The notes: generated from the letters alone by a model not told the origin. Shown: positions 1 through 8,131, numbered from the stretch's first letter. The stretch is 12,662 nt of DNA from Fidelibacterota bacterium (GCA_030634675.1 DAOWAH010000021.1:1-12662), one strand, 5' to 3'. Program-made: numbers and translations.

Positions 1-2721
1 AAGGTCAGAAAGGTGAAAATCAATAATATGCAAACCGGCCAGATCATAGATTTTAATCACTATTTCATCAGCCGATTCCACAAAAACACGTAACTTAACA
101 TAATTAGCACGAGCAGGATTGGGATAGGCATAGGTACCTGCAGGATCAAATAATCGTGACGAAGGAGCTTGAGCCTGGGTTGTTAGATGGATTTTTCGGT
201 CATTCAGCGTGTTACCATTCTGTCGATTCCATTCGTTGCCGTCAGAAACCGTCAATGAATCGAATGACCAGATTGTTGACTCGGTAATGATTGATGAACG
301 GCCACGAAAATCAGCGACCATTTGTAAAGCGTTACCAATTGAATTAGCCAAACGGTAGATTATTTGACCGCGCCAGTCAATAACAATGATTTCACCATTT
401 GAATTCAAGACTACTAATTCCGGATGTGTATCGCCAACAAAATTGCGCGCCAGAATAAATTCATGGGCATCCACCGCGACCGGGAAACCCGCTTCCAGGG
501 TCAGATTAGTATTGTAGCAAGCGACGCTCCCATCATCCGTGACCAACAAAATTTCCGCCCTTCCGTCCAGATCCAGATCGATAATGGAAATATTTTTTAA
601 CCCCGGCTGCGATAATTGCGATACAATGGAACCGTTTTCATTAAGTACTATTAATTCATCGTTTTCATCGTAATAGACACCGATCGGTAAATTGCCGTTT
701 TCGGCACTATAACCGATTACCGCGTATAGCCTTGGCCAAGGATTTTCCTCGACCGTTATCTCACTTGAATTAACCAAATAAAGACTGTCTCCCAGAGTAA
801 TTCGGATGGCATTTTCAGAATTAACGCCCCATACTCTATCATAACTTGTAATAGGAAGCATTTGCGACCAAGTATTTATTAATTGTCCACTCGTTGGCTG
901 ATATTGAAAGGAATTGATAACAAGCGATTCACCCTGATTACTGACTAATACCAGATTGGGAATTGATGCACCCGAATTGGTAATTACCGCCTCGTATTCA
1001 TTTGATCCTAATTGCCATATATTATTTTTAATAATAGAATCAATCGGCGACCACCATAATGAATCCCCGCCGCCTATTATCTCCGCAATTCCGTCTCCGG
1101 TGAAATCCGCCAGCAACTGAATATGCAGGGTAGTATCAGGAAAATTATCAGCTATTAAGATATTATCAATACGAAATATCATCGTATCACCTGGTAGCCC
1201 AATATCGTTGATACTAATATAAGTTGCAGCACCGCTGTTGGACCTGGTGTCGGGATAAGTGTAGGGACTAAACACCAGCGGTTGGCCGGACCGTTCAGGA
1301 TAAAGGCGCTCATATTCCGGATTTCCCTGGTACCACATATCCGCAAATAATCCCGAGGAGGGATCGGTAAATAAAAATATGGATGCAAAGCCTAAATCCT
1401 GAGCCCCGTCAGCTTCTTCCAGATCAACACCTTTAAAATCAGGATCGGCATTAATGGCATAATCGTCTTGCTTGTTCCTGATTATTTGTTCGTCAATGTG
1501 CCAGATTAATAAACCGGAGGCTGGTAAACCAAGATCGTAATCGGGTACAGATATAATCACACCGGTCGGATCATCAATGACCACATCAACTGAATCAAAT
1601 AATATTTCCACCAACGGTGGGTAGCGCGCATCATCGAGATGAATTTCTTTATCTTCGTTATATAATTTCCAGCGCAGGGAATCAATACTAACATTGCCGT
1701 GAATCCAGTTGGTGCGATTTTCAATCAGGAAATACTCATACCAGTTAATAGGTACCCGGATTAGATTACCCTGACTGCGGGCAGGTAAAATGACGTCCGA
1801 ACCGGGGATCATGGTCAGCGGCTCCTCCCAACCGGCAAAGACACGCGTCCAGGCATCCGGTGGGGCAGGAATTAATCCCCGACCATTATTCGATCCCTGA
1901 TCCATAAGACCAAAAATTCCAATCCCGCTTTTACCAGTTTCAATGTTCCACAATGGAGGTAACCCAATTGCGAACCCAACCATCATTGCAAATGTGCCGG
2001 TCAATCCATATTGATAATCACAAGGTTCTGCGGCGCCGAGAAATATATCTTCCGCGTCTTGATATAAAAGATGATTCTGTGTCTCAGGTAAAATGATCCC
2101 TTGCTCAATTATATAATCCCCGACGACAATACCTGCATTCCCGATATGCGTAAATACCATGGCCGGATCAATATAGGTGGACGGAATATCCTCCGGTGTG
2201 GGATCAATATAGGGTAGCGAAAAATCCTGCCCGATTCCAGCATGGAAGACTACAATCAGATCAAAAGCGGAGAAATCGATGGAATCAGTTTCAAAGGCTT
2301 TAGTTATGGCATCTCTTAGTAATTCCGTTAGTCGTCGTTCATGAATATCTTCCTCACCATAGCGATGATAATGCGACATCGAATCGGATAATTGATAACT
2401 GGCATTGCTCCCTTTGGGATAAATGATTGAATTGATCGTATCCAAACCAAACTGACCGTAGGATACCTGCCGATAGTAATTATTGAGGGCCGTTAGTTGG
2501 GCTTGGAAATAAAGCGAGTCATGCGGTGGCGGATCGATTGTATAATTACCGCAGGTATCGTATTCGGCAGCAATCAGGAATTGGCCATTACCGGTTGTTC
2601 CGGAGTGCTGATCAGGATGAAATGAAACCCGGAGTGCGGCAATTTTCAGGTCGCCGGGAATCTGCCCCGGCAAAAAATTGATTGCCAATAGTAATACCAG
2701 GAGTGCCGCCCGACGTTGCAT
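1..2721 (-). CDS. M6-like metalloprotease-domain protein, likely inactive, with T9SS sorting domain (3' end outside window)
   Basis: One uninterrupted frame of 907 codons runs from the ATG at 2721 off the left edge with no stop. A signal peptide covers residues 1-20 (RR followed by a Leu-rich core). Residues about 25-450 resemble the M6 (immune inhibitor A-like) peptidase domain: GLMDQGSNNG at 271-280, GLLIWHIDE at 403-411 and GVDLEEADG at 431-439 are typical M6 signatures. The zinc site is lost: where M6 enzymes read HEFGHxLGLPDLY, residues 246-258 read MMVGFAIGLPPLW, so both His and the Glu are missing. Residues about 530-800 hold FG-GAP-like repeats (DFTGDGIAE, DLDLDGRAE) suggesting a beta-propeller. 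From about 864 (YAYPNPARANYVKL) starts a type A T9SS C-terminal sorting domain, cut by the edge. Export to the cell surface through T9SS is inferred. The start has no Shine-Dalgarno, only an A-rich leader. The PorV-like gene lies 39 bp upstream, so the two are probably co-transcribed. Confidence 0.85.
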   Translation of the reverse strand, partial: MQRRAALLVLLLAINFLPGQIPGDLKIAALRVSFHPDQHSGTTGNGQFLIAAEYDTCGNYTIDPPPHDSLYFQAQLTALNNYYRQVSYGQFGLDTINSIIYPKGSNASYQLSDSMSHYHRYGEEDIHERRLTELLRDAITKAFETDSIDFSAFDLIVVFHAGIGQDFSLPYIDPTPEDIPSTYIDPAMVFTHIGNAGIVVGDYIIEQGIILPETQNHLLYQDAEDIFLGAAEPCDYQYGLTGTFAMMVGFAIGLPPLWNIETGKSGIGIFGLMDQGSNNGRGLIPAPPDAWTRVFAGWEEPLTMIPGSDVILPARSQGNLIRVPINWYEYFLIENRTNWIHGNVSIDSLRWKLYNEDKEIHLDDARYPPLVEILFDSVDVVIDDPTGVIISVPDYDLGLPASGLLIWHIDEQIIRNKQDDYAINADPDFKGVDLEEADGAQDLGFASIFLFTDPSSGLFADMWYQGNPEYERLYPERSGQPLVFSPYTYPDTRSNSGAATYISINDIGLPGDTMIFRIDNILIADNFPDTTLHIQLLADFTGDGIAEIIGGGDSLWWSPIDSIIKNNIWQLGSNEYEAVITNSGASIPNLVLVSNQGESLVINSFQYQPTSGQLINTWSQMLPITSYDRVWGVNSENAIRITLGDSLYLVNSSEITVEENPWPRLYAVIGYSAENGNLPIGVYYDENDELIVLNENGSIVSQLSQPGLKNISIIDLDLDGRAEILLVTDDGSVACYNTNLTLEAGFPVAVDAHEFILARNFVGDTHPELVVLNSNGEIIVIDWRGQIIYRLANSIGNALQMVADFRGRSSIITESTIWSFDSLTVSDGNEWNRQNGNTLNDRKIHLTTQAQAPSSRLFDPAGTYAYPNPARANYVKLRVFVESADEIVIKIYDLAGLHIIDFHLSDL

Positions 2722-2760
2722 TGATTTTTTTATCTAATGAAGGATTATTAGAGAATGGAA

Positions 2761-4116
2761 TTAAAATTCCATGTTCATTGAGAAACGCATCGTGTTGGAT
2801 AAGGCGTCCTCCGGCTTACCGGCAATATAACCGAAATCAAAGCCATAACCAGCAAATCTTAAACCGAATCCAAGCGTAAAGTTTCCAATTTTACCGGTTT
2901 TGTCATAATAATAACCAAATCTTAAAGCAAAATTATTGGCATACCAGTATTCGAAGCCGACATTATGAACCAGTTTGTCGAACTCGTTCATTATTGTCCG
3001 TTCCTCACCAGTGCCGACTTCTTTCTGGCCGTATTGATTATATATACCATAGCCATCATCACCATAAGCAATTCCCTCAGGTGTCGGGTCTAGTTCATTT
3101 GGGTCAACAATTCCGTCTCCATCTTTGTCATCAGTCCATTCCCAGCCACCAATTTTACCATCGGAATCTTGGCTAGACGGGGCCAGGTCTATATCACCCC
3201 CCAAAAGCCAGTCATCAACCCATGAGGTAAATAATGCCAGATAAATTGGATCGGTATGAGCGGTTTCCCGCTGTCCTTTCCGGTTATATTCCGAATCAAT
3301 CGAAGAATGTCCATCCTCATCATATCTTCCTACAAACCCGTCGTCATCCCAATCCATGTCCGGGTAGGAAGCCACCAACATTTTATCCACATCATAAACC
3401 AGGCTCAAACGATTATACGGTGAATTGATCAGACGATACTGAAACCCAATAGTAAAGTTGGTTGGTTGAGGATCTGCTTGAGCAACATCAATGAAAGCGA
3501 CTTTTGGCCCAATATTGGTAACAGTTATTCCAAGATCCAAACGGGGTGTAAACAAACCTTTGCGCAAATAACCTATGTCAAAACCAACATCGGTTGAAGT
3601 ACCTTTTCCTCTTTCACTACCAGCCCCTATCTCCGCTAAGTGCTGATAGGAAATCTTAGCATTGAGCCCCAGGGATGAGTTCGAGGAAAGCAGTGAACTG
3701 TAACTAATTGTAAAGGCTAACATATAAGTGGTAAATGTACCTAAATCCTCTTGGTGTTCCCCCGTGCGATTCTGTTCGCCTAAATTTAAATAAATAATAT
3801 GGCCACCCAGTGTACCAAGATAGGGAACGTGTTTGCGAAAAGCTATGAATTCGTAATAAAGGTCGTCAGCCAGGTTTGGTAACCAGTTGACGTGCATCAA
3901 GGCTAATTCCGATCCTTTTAAAAAACCGAGCCCGGCCGGATTCCAGTAGCTGGCATAGGCGTCATCGGCTACGGCAACTTGAGCCTCACCCATACCTCCT
4001 GCTCTGGCTCCTGGTGAGATTAAAAGAAATATAGCTCCAGCTTCACTTTGCGCTGTTATTGTGGATAGTGTAAAAATAATTGCTGATAAGAACAACACGA
4101 ACGTTTTATTTTTCAA
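2761..4116 (-). CDS. PorV/PorQ family outer-membrane protein with EF-hand-like insert
   Basis: This 451-residue protein belongs to the PorV/PorQ family of FadL-like outer-membrane barrels linked to type IX secretion; PorV moves cargo from the translocon to the attachment complex. The signal peptide is residues 1-22, with likely cleavage in TITA|Q. The family signature follows: SPGARAGGMGEAQVAVADDA at 34-53, then YWNPAGLG at 58-65. Alternating aromatic/hydrophobic strands continue to the C-terminal MRFSMNMEF, whose terminal Phe is typical of outer-membrane barrels. Between strands, residues about 250-372 form an acidic insertion with two calcium-loop-like motifs, DWDDDG (255-260) and the 12-residue EF-hand match DKDGDGIVDPNE (330-341). 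The start is TTG at 4116, chosen for the strong GGAGGT six bases upstream. It lies upstream of a T9SS-sorted protein, which supports a secretion role. Whether it is PorV itself or a paralogue dedicated to the neighbour cannot be told from the sequence. Confidence 0.88.
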   Translation of the reverse strand: MKNKTFVLFLSAIIFTLSTITAQSEAGAIFLLISPGARAGGMGEAQVAVADDAYASYWNPAGLGFLKGSELALMHVNWLPNLADDLYYEFIAFRKHVPYLGTLGGHIIYLNLGEQNRTGEHQEDLGTFTTYMLAFTISYSSLLSSNSSLGLNAKISYQHLAEIGAGSERGKGTSTDVGFDIGYLRKGLFTPRLDLGITVTNIGPKVAFIDVAQADPQPTNFTIGFQYRLINSPYNRLSLVYDVDKMLVASYPDMDWDDDGFVGRYDEDGHSSIDSEYNRKGQRETAHTDPIYLALFTSWVDDWLLGGDIDLAPSSQDSDGKIGGWEWTDDKDGDGIVDPNELDPTPEGIAYGDDGYGIYNQYGQKEVGTGEERTIMNEFDKLVHNVGFEYWYANNFALRFGYYYDKTGKIGNFTLGFGLRFAGYGFDFGYIAGKPEDALSNTMRFSMNMEF

Positions 4117-4122
4117 GGTTTG

Positions 4123-4128
4123 ACCTCC
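4123..4128 (-). promoter_or_regulatory. Shine-Dalgarno GGAGGT for the TTG start at 4116
   Basis: On the minus strand GGAGGT is followed by CAAACC and then TTG. This near-perfect site at 6-nt spacing fixes a TTG start for the PorV-like gene, and the resulting N-terminus is a proper signal peptide (MKNKTFVLFL). Most other genes here have weak or no such site, so this one may be translated more strongly. Confidence 0.75.
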
Positions 4129-4226
4129 GAATTTGTGACATACCTACCTGGGTAATCACGAAATATTGACTACTATTATTCAATTACTGTTAACGTTGTT
4201 CTATTGGCACCTCTAAATAAAGAAGC

Positions 4227-4258
4227 TAAAGTTATTTTGAGCTTTTCTTATCAGTCAA
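4227..4258 (-). promoter_or_regulatory. Possible promoter for the PorV-like / M6-like pair
   Basis: On the minus strand TTGACT (4258-4253) is separated by 18 nt from TAACTTTA (4234-4227). TTGACT matches five of six bases of a sigma70 -35 box. TAACTTTA is a poor sigma70 -10 but resembles the TAnnTTTG -7 element known from Bacteroidetes. It lies about 110 bp upstream of the TTG start, in the only sizeable gap of the window. AT-rich DNA yields such matches by chance, so this is only a candidate. Confidence 0.25.
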
Positions 4259-4318
4259 GATATGTTTTCTAAATACTTTTGTTCCCAGCTCATGAAGTGA
4301 CACAAATCAAACAGTACT

Positions 4319-6133
4319 TTAGCTCAGTAATCCCAGTGAAAGAATTGGTAAATAGGTAATTGCAATAACCACCGCCAACCTTACCAGAAAAAAGGGTAAT
4401 GTTGCTTTATAAATCACTGGCATTGGTTCATTAAATCTGTATGCGGATAAAAATAAATTCATTCCAACGGGTGGTGTTACAAAGCCTAATTCCAGGTTGG
4501 CGATGAATATAATTCCGAGGTGAACCGGATCGATGCCGAAATAAAGACCCAGGGGAGCAATTAATGGAACAACCACAATTATTGCCGAAAAAATATCCAT
4601 CAGACATCCCACTAACAGCAAAAATATATTAAGCATTATTAAAAATGTATATTTTGATGATACGACCGCTTGTACCCATTCCATTAATAGCATTGGAATT
4701 TGGGCATCCACCAGATAGCTGGTAAAGCCCATAGCAACACCCAAGATTATTAATACTCCACCGATTAAAGTTGAACAATTAATAATTATCTTTGGTATCT
4801 GCTTGAATTTTAAATCTCTGTAAATAAATACTTCGACAAATAAGACATATACTGTTGTCATCGCCGCCGTTTCTACGAGTGTCGTGTACCCGCCAAATAT
4901 TCCAAAAAGAACTCCTACAGGTATGATAGCTTCCCATTTTGTAGCCCATAACACTGTCAGAACTTTTTTTATTTCAAATGACCGGCGCTTAATATGATCG
5001 ATTTTTCCCTGCCGGATAGCCCACAAAGCAATGACAGTAACCAATAGAATGCCGGGGATCAAGCCGGCAATAAAAATACTTTTTACTGAAACGCCCGCAG
5101 TAACTCCATAGATGATCGCAGGGAGACTTGGTGGAAATAATAACCCCAATGATCCCGAGACCGTAACCAGCCCGATGGCAAATACTTTCGAGTATCCTTC
5201 CTGAATTAATAATGGTGCCAATATTGCACCTAAAGCCAGAATTGTAACACCCGATCCTCCGGTTAAAGTAGTAAAAAAGCCACATAAAATCACTACCATT
5301 ACAGGTGTGCCACCGGGAATCCATCCAAAACAGGCTCTAAAGAGCTTCAGCATTCGTTTGGAGGCTCCCCCTTCTGCCAATAAATATCCTGCCAGTGTGA
5401 ATAATGGAATGGTTGGCAAAGTGGGGGAAACAACAATGCGGTAGGTTTCCGCAGGAATTGCAGAAACAGGAACATAGGAGCTCCAGAATAATAGAACCGC
5501 TGCTCCACCAAGACCAACAAAAATTGGTGCACCATATATCAGAGCGGTAATTATTAATGTTAATCCAGCAATGATAACCAGCGTATTTTCCTGGAAATAA
5601 CCCGTCATCCCCAGCGCGACCAATAAAATTGGAACCATCACCATTGTCGCTCGCAATAACCTATCTTTATAACTGCTTATATAAATCTGCAATGCGATCA
5701 AACCAAAACCAAGCGGCATGATTGCCTGACCCAGCCAGATCGGAATACCCGGTGCTAAATTACGTGGAAATTGAAATTCTATTTGGACCAGCTTCCAACT
5801 ACCCCAAGTAAGTGCCAAGACCACCATGAAGGAAATGGTTTTCGCCAACCAGCGACCTGCCTTGATCTTTTTTTCCTGCTCAAAAAGCGGTTGAGTTGTT
5901 AATGATAATAATTTATTTTGACGGGTTGCCAGAACGGCGCCAATAAATCCGATCCATAATGTTAAATGCTGAACTATAATTGCCGAGGATGGGATTCCTG
6001 GCAACTGAACAGCACGTAGAAAAGTTTCGAAGGCAGGCAAAAAAGTTATCGTAAAGAATACTAATAATGCCAGGGTATCTTCACCCCAATGCAGTCGATC
6101 GGCAAAATGCAGATGTAATTTTTTGGCGACCAT
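4319..6133 (-). CDS. dctQM: TRAP transporter fused permease, DctQ-DctM
   Basis: This 604-residue inner-membrane protein combines both membrane subunits of a TRAP transporter, a secondary transporter driven by an ion gradient and fed by a periplasmic binding protein. Residues about 1-160 are the small DctQ part with four hydrophobic segments (about 18-40, 50-70, 98-115, 132-153). Residues about 165-604 are the large DctM part with about a dozen segments and family motifs: IPLFTLAGYLLAEGG (242-256), TGGSGVTILALG (291-302), GLLFPPSLPAIIYG (330-343) and LELGFVTPPVGMNLF (547-561). A separate DctM is usually about 425-440 residues and DctQ about 160-180, so the length fits a full fusion. The ATG at 6133 lies 11 bp after the binding-protein stop, with no clear Shine-Dalgarno, so translational coupling is likely. 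It is the last gene before the 202-bp gap. Substrate unknown. Confidence 0.93.
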   Translation of the reverse strand: MVAKKLHLHFADRLHWGEDTLALLVFFTITFLPAFETFLRAVQLPGIPSSAIIVQHLTLWIGFIGAVLATRQNKLLSLTTQPLFEQEKKIKAGRWLAKTISFMVVLALTWGSWKLVQIEFQFPRNLAPGIPIWLGQAIMPLGFGLIALQIYISSYKDRLLRATMVMVPILLVALGMTGYFQENTLVIIAGLTLIITALIYGAPIFVGLGGAAVLLFWSSYVPVSAIPAETYRIVVSPTLPTIPLFTLAGYLLAEGGASKRMLKLFRACFGWIPGGTPVMVVILCGFFTTLTGGSGVTILALGAILAPLLIQEGYSKVFAIGLVTVSGSLGLLFPPSLPAIIYGVTAGVSVKSIFIAGLIPGILLVTVIALWAIRQGKIDHIKRRSFEIKKVLTVLWATKWEAIIPVGVLFGIFGGYTTLVETAAMTTVYVLFVEVFIYRDLKFKQIPKIIINCSTLIGGVLIILGVAMGFTSYLVDAQIPMLLMEWVQAVVSSKYTFLIMLNIFLLLVGCLMDIFSAIIVVVPLIAPLGLYFGIDPVHLGIIFIANLELGFVTPPVGMNLFLSAYRFNEPMPVIYKATLPFFLVRLAVVIAITYLPILSLGLLS

Positions 6134-6144
6134 ACAAACAGAGA

Positions 6145-7149
6145 TTACTGTGCAGACTCAGCTTCTAATGAATCTTTTAGCGCTTTCAAATCTATTACAC
6201 GGTCAAAAATTTCAGTTGGTATCAAACTTCCCCGTATATCTGGATAGAAGGAACGTGTTAACTCTTTCCAGGCTTGCTTTTCAGCGACAGTTGGATGATA
6301 TACCTCTAAACCGTATTCCCGCATGGTTTCAATCGCTTTGCTATCAGTATTACGATTTACCTTTTGCAGCTCAAGTCCAATTTCTTCAGCAATTGTCAGC
6401 ATAGCCTCACGGTATTCGGGTTTTATTTTTTCCCACACCGATCGATAGATTACAGTACCGCCCGTAACCAGCCCCCATTTCATGTCCAGCATGTGGTTGG
6501 CGGGACCAAAAAATTGATTGGATAAGGCAATAATCGGCGGTACTGAAATTGCATCAATTAAACCAGTTTGCAGACCGGATAAAGCATCCAGATAAGCTAA
6601 CTGCACCGATGTAAAACCGGCATTTTTCCATAGCTCGGGAGTATGATAATCCCCGGCCCAGGTAAAAATATGCATACTTTTTAAATCATCTTGTGTGCGG
6701 AGCGGTGTTTTGGTAAACCAGTAGGCCCAGCCCACATCGCCCCAGTTAAGGATAACAAATCCATTCTCGTAAAAATCCTTTTCAAGTTCAGGAGTTATAC
6801 GATTTCTTACCCAATCCACATCATCAAAATCTTCAAATAATAGCGGTATTAAAAATCCATAAACATCAGGTGAAATAACAGACAATCCCTCGGTACTAAC
6901 CGCAGCGGCATGAATTTGGCCAATCCGAATTTTTCGTATCATATCCCTTTCATCACCAACCACGCCATTCGGATAAATTCTTAAAATTACTTCTCCATCG
7001 GTGGCTGCGGTCCAGCGCTGTCCCATTTCTACCATCAATGAATGCATATCAGAACCTTTCGGAGCCAGAGTTGCCAGTTTGATTACTGTTTTCTTAGCCG
7101 GCAGTAAAACAGATAAAATAAGTATCAATATTGGTAGAATTTTCTTCAT
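6145..7149 (-). CDS. dctP: TRAP transporter substrate-binding protein, TatT-associated type
   Basis: This is the periplasmic DctP-family receptor that captures the substrate and delivers it to the fused permease encoded next. From the ATG at 7149 it has 334 residues. MKKILPILILILSVLLPA is a signal peptide, followed by the family start KLATLAPKGSDMH. RIYPNGVVGDERDMIRKIRIG and the later LSGLQTGLIDAISVPP are typical DctP segments. Classical receptors have an Arg in a DLKGLKIRV-type strand that binds the substrate carboxylate; here the strand is DLKSMHIFTWAGD (6649-6687) with Phe in that place, as I recall for TatT-associated receptors. The frame is open to a TTG at 7161 that overlaps the tatT stop as TTGA; that start would add MSND. 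I prefer the ATG because it gives a standard MKK signal peptide, but neither start has a good Shine-Dalgarno. The substrate cannot be predicted; Treponema TatP was proposed to take hydrophobic ligands. Confidence 0.92.
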   Translation of the reverse strand: MKKILPILILILSVLLPAKKTVIKLATLAPKGSDMHSLMVEMGQRWTAATDGEVILRIYPNGVVGDERDMIRKIRIGQIHAAAVSTEGLSVISPDVYGFLIPLLFEDFDDVDWVRNRITPELEKDFYENGFVILNWGDVGWAYWFTKTPLRTQDDLKSMHIFTWAGDYHTPELWKNAGFTSVQLAYLDALSGLQTGLIDAISVPPIIALSNQFFGPANHMLDMKWGLVTGGTVIYRSVWEKIKPEYREAMLTIAEEIGLELQKVNRNTDSKAIETMREYGLEVYHPTVAEKQAWKELTRSFYPDIRGSLIPTEIFDRVIDLKALKDSLEAESAQ

Positions 7150-7157
7150 GTCATTGC

Positions 7158-8123
7158 TCAATAGTAAAAAAGGTCATCAATCCGTTGAAGTAGCCAATTG
7201 GCCCGGTCTTGTGCAAGAATATTAGCTAATCTCTTCTGAGGAACCGCATCTACATCTACATCCAGAGCATAATTAATATAAGTAGTAAATTCCTCACGGT
7301 TTTGATTACTGACTGAAAATGCTTCAGCATAAGAAACATATAAAGAGCAATCCATACCCCCTGATAATTCCAATGCTTTTTGATAATAACCACGGGCAAT
7401 TTCCGCTGATTGGGCGCTGGCATCCGGGCGGCTTAATTCATACTTCATCATAGCGCTATAGAGTGCGCCATCATTCCAATTTGGGTTCAATTCGAAGGCT
7501 TTTTTAAAAAGATACCCAACTTTGGGAAGATCTATTAACAGAACTGGGTCACCCTGACTGGCAGTAACAGCTCCGGCAATGGAAGCGGCTGTCCAATAAA
7601 TTGCCGAAATGTCTATTACCGTGAGCACATTAACCGCTGTTGCCGGATCTTTTTCAAATTGCTTAATAAAACCCGTATGATTTGCTTCAAGGGCGCGTAG
7701 ACCATAATCGCGACTGCGCTCAAATAATTTTTGGGCACGTTTAAAAATCGGTCGGCTCAAGCTGATATTTTTTGCAGCCATTCGTTCGGCATCTTCAAGG
7801 ATGAAACCATAACTGTAAAGAGCAAACCCGGACGCCGCGGCCGTCAGTAAATCAGGATTATCCGGAGACTGCTGAACCAGCATCTCAATTGTTTTTAAAT
7901 TGAAGGGAAAAGCCTCACGGACGAGTTGAGGATCGTTTTCTGATAAATATACGTCTGTGGCAGATCCCATGGATCTACCTAAACGATCAATAATATAATG
8001 CTTAGGTGAACAACCGATGAATAAAAACAGTTGACAAATCACCAAAAAGGTAATTAATGGTCTTGACGATACTAAATCACTCAATCGGTTAAATGATTTC
8101 AGTGCATTGATATTAAAATGCAA
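7158..8123 (-). CDS. tatT: TatT-like TRAP-associated TPR lipoprotein
   Basis: This 321-residue protein fits the TRAP transporter T-component family, whose described member is Treponema pallidum TatT (Tp0956), a lipoprotein of TPR-like helices that associates with the TRAP binding protein. A hydrophobic segment (about 22-37) ends in the lipobox FIGC with Cys38, so it is probably a lipid-anchored periplasmic protein. Family-like features include the helix-rich stretch LLTAAASGFALYSYGFILEDAE (about 93-114), the repeated pattern of 30-40-residue helix pairs, and FELNPNWNDGALYSAMMKYE near 220. The first possible start is TTG at 8123, 8 bp after the glyA stop; it gives an unusually long N-terminus before the hydrophobic core. 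An in-frame TTG at 8084 would give a more usual signal peptide but has no Shine-Dalgarno, so the start is uncertain. Its stop overlaps or nearly abuts the next gene, which encodes the partner receptor. Confidence 0.88.
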   Translation of the reverse strand: MHFNINALKSFNRLSDLVSSRPLITFLVICQLFLFIGCSPKHYIIDRLGRSMGSATDVYLSENDPQLVREAFPFNLKTIEMLVQQSPDNPDLLTAAASGFALYSYGFILEDAERMAAKNISLSRPIFKRAQKLFERSRDYGLRALEANHTGFIKQFEKDPATAVNVLTVIDISAIYWTAASIAGAVTASQGDPVLLIDLPKVGYLFKKAFELNPNWNDGALYSAMMKYELSRPDASAQSAEIARGYYQKALELSGGMDCSLYVSYAEAFSVSNQNREEFTTYINYALDVDVDAVPQKRLANILAQDRANWLLQRIDDLFYY

Positions 8124-8131
8124 AGATCGCT

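Larger units (their letters stand above)
4117..4318. other. Intergenic region between TRAP operon and PorV-like gene
   Basis: This 202-bp AT-rich gap is the only non-coding stretch above 50 bp in the window. It contains the Shine-Dalgarno site and the weak promoter candidate listed separately. No credible small ORF, tRNA, riboswitch or strong rho-independent terminator was found. The only inverted repeat noted is short and AT-rich (around 4220-4250). The gap marks the probable boundary between two transcription units. Confidence 0.6.

Noticed and set aside
1..2721. Left 2.7 kb as a degraded or non-coding region
   Set aside because: Reading every codon on the minus strand from 2721 to 1 gives no stop and consistent domain signatures, so it is one intact, truncated-by-window gene.
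4220..4250. Inverted repeat AAGAAAAGCT / AGCTTCTTT as a terminator of the TRAP operon
   Set aside because: The stem is short, AT-rich and needs a bulge, it is not followed by a proper U-tract, and it overlaps the promoter candidate. Too weak to call.
4989..5324. Minus-strand open frame of 111 codons inside the permease gene
   Set aside because: It is out of frame with the clear DctM sequence and its composition is not protein-like (Cys/Tyr/Arg-rich); shadow of the real gene.
6123..6404. Plus-strand open frame of 93 codons
   Set aside because: It lies opposite the receptor gene and the permease start, has no Shine-Dalgarno and no recognisable domain, and the minus-strand genes there are certain. 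It is a shadow frame.
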